Part shown: positions 60,713-64,000 of the stretch, piece after piece
Position numbering within the stretch: position 1 is the stretch's first letter
How the letters are laid out: every line of letters starts with the position of its first letter
Notes under the pieces: generated by a model
The model's database searches: none
Seen by the model: only the letters and a program-made list of their open reading frames with translations
Told to the model about the DNA's origin: nothing
Source: Pseudomonas sp.
GTDB lineage: Bacteria; Pseudomonadota; Gammaproteobacteria; Pseudomonadales; Pseudomonadaceae
Length of the DNA: 64,000 nucleotides
NCBI RefSeq assembly: GCF_017744435.1
Contig: NZ_JAGIBG010000003.1
Location: forward strand, 165,566-229,565
Direction: 5' to 3'
Translations under genes and position numbers: made by a program

Positions 60713-61006
60713 ATGAAGGCCTATTGGATCGCCCACGTCGACGTGACCGACCCCGAGCAATACCAGCAGTACACCCAGCGCGCTCCCGCTGCCTTCAAGG
60801 CATTCGGCGGCCGCTTCCTGGCCCGTGGCGGGCGCAGCGAGGCGATGGAAGGGCGACCCACTCCACAGCGTAGCGTGGTGATCGAGTTCGATTCGTATGA
60901 ACAGGCGGTGGCGTGCTACCGGTCGGAGTTGTATCAGGAGGCGTGCAGCCATCGTCAGGGCGTGGCGAAGGCTGAGGTGATCATCGTTGAAGGCTTCGAG
61001 CCGTGA
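60713..61006 (+). CDS. DUF1330 protein
   Basis: A 97-residue dimeric ferredoxin-like-fold protein of the DUF1330 family: KAYWIAHVDVTDPEQYQQY, then GGRFLARGG and RSVVIEFDSYEQAVACY. The function of the family is unknown; similar folds carry out isomerase or monooxygenase steps. AGGAGA (60700-60705) is the ribosome site. It is divergent from ribB across 78 bases that hold a palindromic operator candidate, so it may take part in the same pathway. Confidence 0.88.
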   Translation: MKAYWIAHVDVTDPEQYQQYTQRAPAAFKAFGGRFLARGGRSEAMEGRPTPQRSVVIEFDSYEQAVACYRSELYQEACSHRQGVAKAEVIIVEGFEP

Positions 61007-61019
61007 GTCTTTGCTGATG

Positions 61020-61114
61020 GCCCTTTCGCGGGCACGCCCGCTCCCACAGGTACTGCACAGTTTTCAGAATCTGTGCGGTACCTGTGGGAGCGGGTTTACC
61101 CGCGAAGAGGCCGG
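61020..61114. repeat. REP pair (inverted)
   Basis: REP copies at 61020-61050 and 61081-61114. The left copy has the CCTTTCGCGGGCACGCCCG subtype also seen at 63959-63990. Confidence 0.88.
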
Positions 61115-61120
61115 TCCTGC

Positions 61121-61843
61121 TTATGGCATGCCAGGCAACTCATGGGGCCGCAGGTCGAACACCAGCACCTCGGCATCCACCCCGTTACCCAACTCCAACA
61201 GCTGTTCATGCCTTACCCGCACCCCATCCCCCTCATTCAGCATCTGGCCATTGAGCTCGATGCTGCCGCGAGCCACATGCACATAGGCATGGCGGTTCTC
61301 CGGCAAGGTCAGCGTCGCGCGTTCCGCGCCATCGAACAGCCCGGCATACACCCGCGCGTTCTGCCGCACCTGCAATGACCCCTCGGCACCATCTGGCGAG
61401 ATGATCAGGCGCAACCTGCCGCGCTTCTGCTCGGCACTGAAGTGCTGCTGCTGATAACGCGGCGTCGCCCCTTTCACATTGGGCACGATCCAGATCTGCA
61501 GGAAGTGCACCGGCTGCGCCTGGCTGTGGTTGAACTCGCTGTGCGCCACGCCATGACCGGCGCTCATCAGTTGCACGTCACCCGGCCGGATCACCGAGCC
61601 GGTGCCCAGGGTGTCCTTGTGCTCCAGCGCGCCTTCGAGCACGTAGGAGAAGATTTCCATATCGCGGTGCGGGTGCTCGCCAAAGCCCTTGCCAGGGATG
61701 ACACGGTCGTCGTTGATTACCAGCAGGTCGGAGAAACCTTGCTCGTCGGGGTTGCGGTAATGGCCGAAGGAGAAGGTGTGGAAGGATTTCAGCCAGCCGT
61801 GGAAGGCCAGGCCGCGGTCTTGGGCGTTACGGACGGTGAGCAT
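61121..61843 (-). CDS. Pirin-family protein
   Basis: A 240-residue bicupin of the YhaK/pirin type. ATG 61843 (GGAG about eight bases upstream) is chosen. Metal ligands: HPHRDMEIFSYVLEG (His, His, Glu-type) and SAGHGVAHSEFNHSQ in the N-terminal cupin. Some pirins have quercetin 2,3-dioxygenase activity; others are redox sensors. It follows the esterase gene on the same strand with 55 bases between, so both may be co-transcribed. Confidence 0.92.
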   Translation of the reverse strand: MLTVRNAQDRGLAFHGWLKSFHTFSFGHYRNPDEQGFSDLLVINDDRVIPGKGFGEHPHRDMEIFSYVLEGALEHKDTLGTGSVIRPGDVQLMSAGHGVAHSEFNHSQAQPVHFLQIWIVPNVKGATPRYQQQHFSAEQKRGRLRLIISPDGAEGSLQVRQNARVYAGLFDGAERATLTLPENRHAYVHVARGSIELNGQMLNEGDGVRVRHEQLLELGNGVDAEVLVFDLRPHELPGMP

Positions 61844-61898
61844 GACGAATCTCCAGTAAGGGCAGGGCACCTGGGCCCTGCCACGCGGTTGGCTGGCG

Positions 61899-62918
61899 TT
61901 ATTGCAAATGCACGTTCAGTTCGTTTGCGGCCTGGCGCATCGCCGCTTTGACCGCCGGCACCTGGCTCAGCGGGTTGAGCAAGCCATAGTCATGGATCAT
62001 GCCGTTGTAGCGCACCGAGGTTACCGTCACGCCCGCCGCATTCAGCTTGCGTGCATAGGCCTCACCTTCATCCCGCAGCACATCGAACTCGGCGGTCTGC
62101 ACCAGTGCCGGTGGCAGGCCCTTGAGCTGTTCACTGCTGGCACGCAGCGGTGAGGCGTAGATCTGCTCCCGTGCCTTGGCATCGGTGGTGTAGTTGTCCC
62201 AGAACCACTTCATCATCCCGGTGGTGAGGAAGTGCCCCTCGGCGAACTGTTTGTACGACGCCGTCTCGAAACTGGCATCGGTCACCGGCCACAGCAGCAG
62301 CTGGAAGCGCAGGGCCGGGGTGCCGGCCTCCTTGGCCTTGAGTGCGACCACCGCCGCCATGTTGCCGCCGACGCTATTGCCGGCCACAGCCAGGCGCTTA
62401 CCGTCGACACCAATTTCCTTGCCGTGCTCGGCGACCCACTGGGTCGCGGCATAGGCCTGGTTGATCGCCGTCGGGTAGTGCGCCTCGGGTGACGGGGTGT
62501 AGTCCACATAGACCGCTACCGCGCCGGAGCCGACCACCAGGTCGCGGATCAGCCGCTGGTGGGTCGGGAAGTCGCCCAGCACCCAGCCGCCGCCATGGAA
62601 GAACATGAACACGGGCAGCTCACCTTTGACATTGGCCGGGCGCATCACCTGCAGCTTGATCGACTGGCCGTTGGCCTGGATGGTGCGTTCCTTGACCTCG
62701 ATACCGGACAGGTCGACCTTCACCGAAGCCTGGGCGCCGGTCAGTACGGCGCGGGCGTCTTTCGGGCTGAGCTGTTCGAGCGGCTTGCCGCCACCGTGTT
62801 CCAGCGCTTCGAGGAAGGCCTGGGTGTGCTGTTCGACGCCTGGGCTGCCGGCGGCGAACGCGCTGGAGACGGACAGGGCGAGTAGGGAGGCGGTGAGGGT
62901 CTTGTGGACAATGTTCAT
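61899..62918 (-). CDS. Exported alpha/beta hydrolase, HSL-type esterase
   Basis: A 339-residue hydrolase. ATG 62918 has AAGGA nine bases upstream and a signal peptide (VHKTLTASLLALSVSSAFA). The oxyanion motif HGGGW is in VFMFFHGGGWVLGD; the nucleophile is in GNSVGGNMAA (GxSxG); the acid is in the FDVLRDEGE stretch and the His in GMIHDYG. This is the hormone-sensitive-lipase class, which cleaves short acyl esters; here it should act in the periplasm. Divergent from a LysR gene that probably controls it. Confidence 0.92.
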   Translation of the reverse strand: MNIVHKTLTASLLALSVSSAFAAGSPGVEQHTQAFLEALEHGGGKPLEQLSPKDARAVLTGAQASVKVDLSGIEVKERTIQANGQSIKLQVMRPANVKGELPVFMFFHGGGWVLGDFPTHQRLIRDLVVGSGAVAVYVDYTPSPEAHYPTAINQAYAATQWVAEHGKEIGVDGKRLAVAGNSVGGNMAAVVALKAKEAGTPALRFQLLLWPVTDASFETASYKQFAEGHFLTTGMMKWFWDNYTTDAKAREQIYASPLRASSEQLKGLPPALVQTAEFDVLRDEGEAYARKLNAAGVTVTSVRYNGMIHDYGLLNPLSQVPAVKAAMRQAANELNVHLQ

Positions 62919-63064
62919 GAGCGAATCCTTTTCCATTTAAGTGCTGGTAATGGGCGTCTTGCCTGGCTTTCAGGGCCATCGCTGCGACCTGTGTGTAGAT
63001 TAGGGAGATGCGCTGGCGGGAAAAAGCCGCTATAAAGCGTTTGACTGTCACCAAGAGCGAGACA

Positions 63065-63949
63065 ATGAACCCCTACGAAGACATGCGCATCTTTGCCCAG
63101 GTCATGGAGGCCGGCAGTTTCACCGCCGCTGCCGAGCGCCTGGGCATGTCCAAGCAATCGGTCAGTCGCCGCCTGATGCAGCTCGAAGAGCGCCTCGGCG
63201 TGCGCCTGCTCAACCGCTCCACCCGCCGCCTGGACGCCACGCCGCTGGGCCAGCACTACTACCAGTCGGCGTTGCGCCTGCTGGGCGAGGTGCAACAGGT
63301 GGAACACGACATCAGCGGCCAGGCCCAGGCCTTGCGCGGCACCTTGCGCCTGAGTGCGCCGCTGTCGTTCGCCATGGCTCACCTGGGCTGCCTGCTGACC
63401 GAGTTTCTGCAACTGCATCCGCAGGTGGATGTGGAGGTGGACCTCAGCGACCGCCCTGTGGACCTGATCGGCGAGGGCTATGACCTGGCGCTGCGTATCG
63501 GCGCGCTGGAGGATTCCAGCCTGATTGCCCGGCGCATTGCCGATGTCGAGCGGGTGTATTGCGCGAGCCCGGCGTACCTTGAAGCCCGTGGCGTTCCGGT
63601 CAGGCCGGAAGAACTGGCCGAGCATGATTGCCTGCCCTATGGGCACTCGCGGCAGGTGCAGTGGCAGTTCCGCCAAGGCGGCAAGGCCCAGGTTATTCAG
63701 GTGACTGGGCGGATGCGGGCGAACAACGGCGAGCTGCTCAGGGATGCGGCGATTGCCGGGATGGGGGTGACCTATTTGCCGACCTTCATCGTCGGCCAGG
63801 CGCTTACGGACGGGCGGCTGGTGACAGTGCTCGATGAGTGGGTGCCGCCGGCGCTGCAGTTGTCGGCGGTGTATCCGCAGCACCGGCAAGTGGCGCGGCC
63901 GGTGCAGGGGTTTGTGAGCTTCCTGCGTGAGCGGCTGACACAGCTCTGA
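63065..63949 (+). CDS. LysR-family regulator
   Basis: A 294-residue LysR of the CrgA/DmlR group. HTH: MRIFAQVMEAGSFTAAAERLG then SKQSVSRRLMQLEERLGVRLLNRSTR. Effector domain LRGTLRLSAPLSFAMAHLGCL and EGYDLALRIGALEDSSLIAR. Divergent from the HSL-type esterase/pirin genes across 146 bases, so it is their probable regulator. Confidence 0.9.
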   Translation: MNPYEDMRIFAQVMEAGSFTAAAERLGMSKQSVSRRLMQLEERLGVRLLNRSTRRLDATPLGQHYYQSALRLLGEVQQVEHDISGQAQALRGTLRLSAPLSFAMAHLGCLLTEFLQLHPQVDVEVDLSDRPVDLIGEGYDLALRIGALEDSSLIARRIADVERVYCASPAYLEARGVPVRPEELAEHDCLPYGHSRQVQWQFRQGGKAQVIQVTGRMRANNGELLRDAAIAGMGVTYLPTFIVGQALTDGRLVTVLDEWVPPALQLSAVYPQHRQVARPVQGFVSFLRERLTQL

Positions 63950-63958
63950 AAGCGCGTT

Positions 63959-63990
63959 GGCCCCTTCGCGGGCACGCCCGCTCCCACAGG
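63959..63990. repeat. REP element (single copy to window edge)
   Basis: One REP with CCTTCGCGGGCACGCCCGCTCCCACAGG in short form, ten bases from the end of the window. A partner copy may lie beyond. Confidence 0.85.
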
Positions 63991-64000
63991 ATCACCACAA

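Overview
The window reads as chromosomal DNA of a fluorescent pseudomonad, most probably of the Pseudomonas putida group. It is GC-rich with dense gene packing. Inverted pairs of the short palindromic REP element (core ending GCTCCCACAGG) sit between many genes, and the families present (OprD porins, LpxO, DUF2790, NEL-type toxin, MHS transporters, many LysR/AraC regulators) are typical of that group. No rRNA, tRNA, CRISPR array, integrase or insertion sequence was seen. About 50 protein genes are supported.

Layout. Bases 1-2733 hold the 3' part of a dermonecrotic-toxin-like / NEL E3 ubiquitin ligase gene broken by three +1 frameshifts. Bases 2926-9857 form a metal/redox block: a DUF4174 protein, an hvfABC cluster whose precursor peptide has six EGKCG motifs (copper-binding oxazolone/thioamide RiPP type), a convergent DoxX plus ferric-reductase-like membrane pair, an OmpR-type two-component system, and a DUF2790 plus thioredoxin-like pair. 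Bases 9972-11275 carry a quinate/shikimate-type dehydrogenase and a type II dehydroquinase, divergent from a complete czcCBA heavy-metal efflux operon (11484-17080). An MHS-type transporter, a lipoprotein, a TonB receptor with a DUF2946 partner, an orphan ParA and small genes follow.

Bases 24696-33000 are a cobalamin uptake region. Two cobalamin riboswitches (about 28993-29170 and 32805-32998, both reading leftward) precede a btuF-btuC-btuD-oprD operon and a TonB receptor gene. Between them is a membrane acyltransferase gene with a Zur-like palindrome at its promoter.

Bases 33039-48793 are ordinary accessory metabolism and stress genes: GNAT, AhpD-like, lpxO, thpR, quinone reductase with TetR, AraC with alcohol dehydrogenase, sotB, LysE with AraC, LysR with nitroreductase, cysteine desulfurase, LysR with acyl-CoA dehydrogenase. 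Bases 48850-50454 hold a lower-GC OLD-like ATPase/TOPRIM gene, the best candidate for a recently acquired defence gene. The rest carries a TerC protein, a PstS-OmpA fusion, tartrate/malate dehydrogenase with LysR, a polyamine-type ABC transporter, a RibB with degenerate RibA domain, a DUF1330 protein, pirin, an HSL-family esterase and a LysR regulator. The ABC transporter and the ribB/DUF1330 promoters share a TGGTAT[A/T]CCA palindrome, which suggests one GntR-type regulator for both.

Gene functions rest on protein families and motifs recognised by eye. Regulatory sites are pattern matches and have not been tested.
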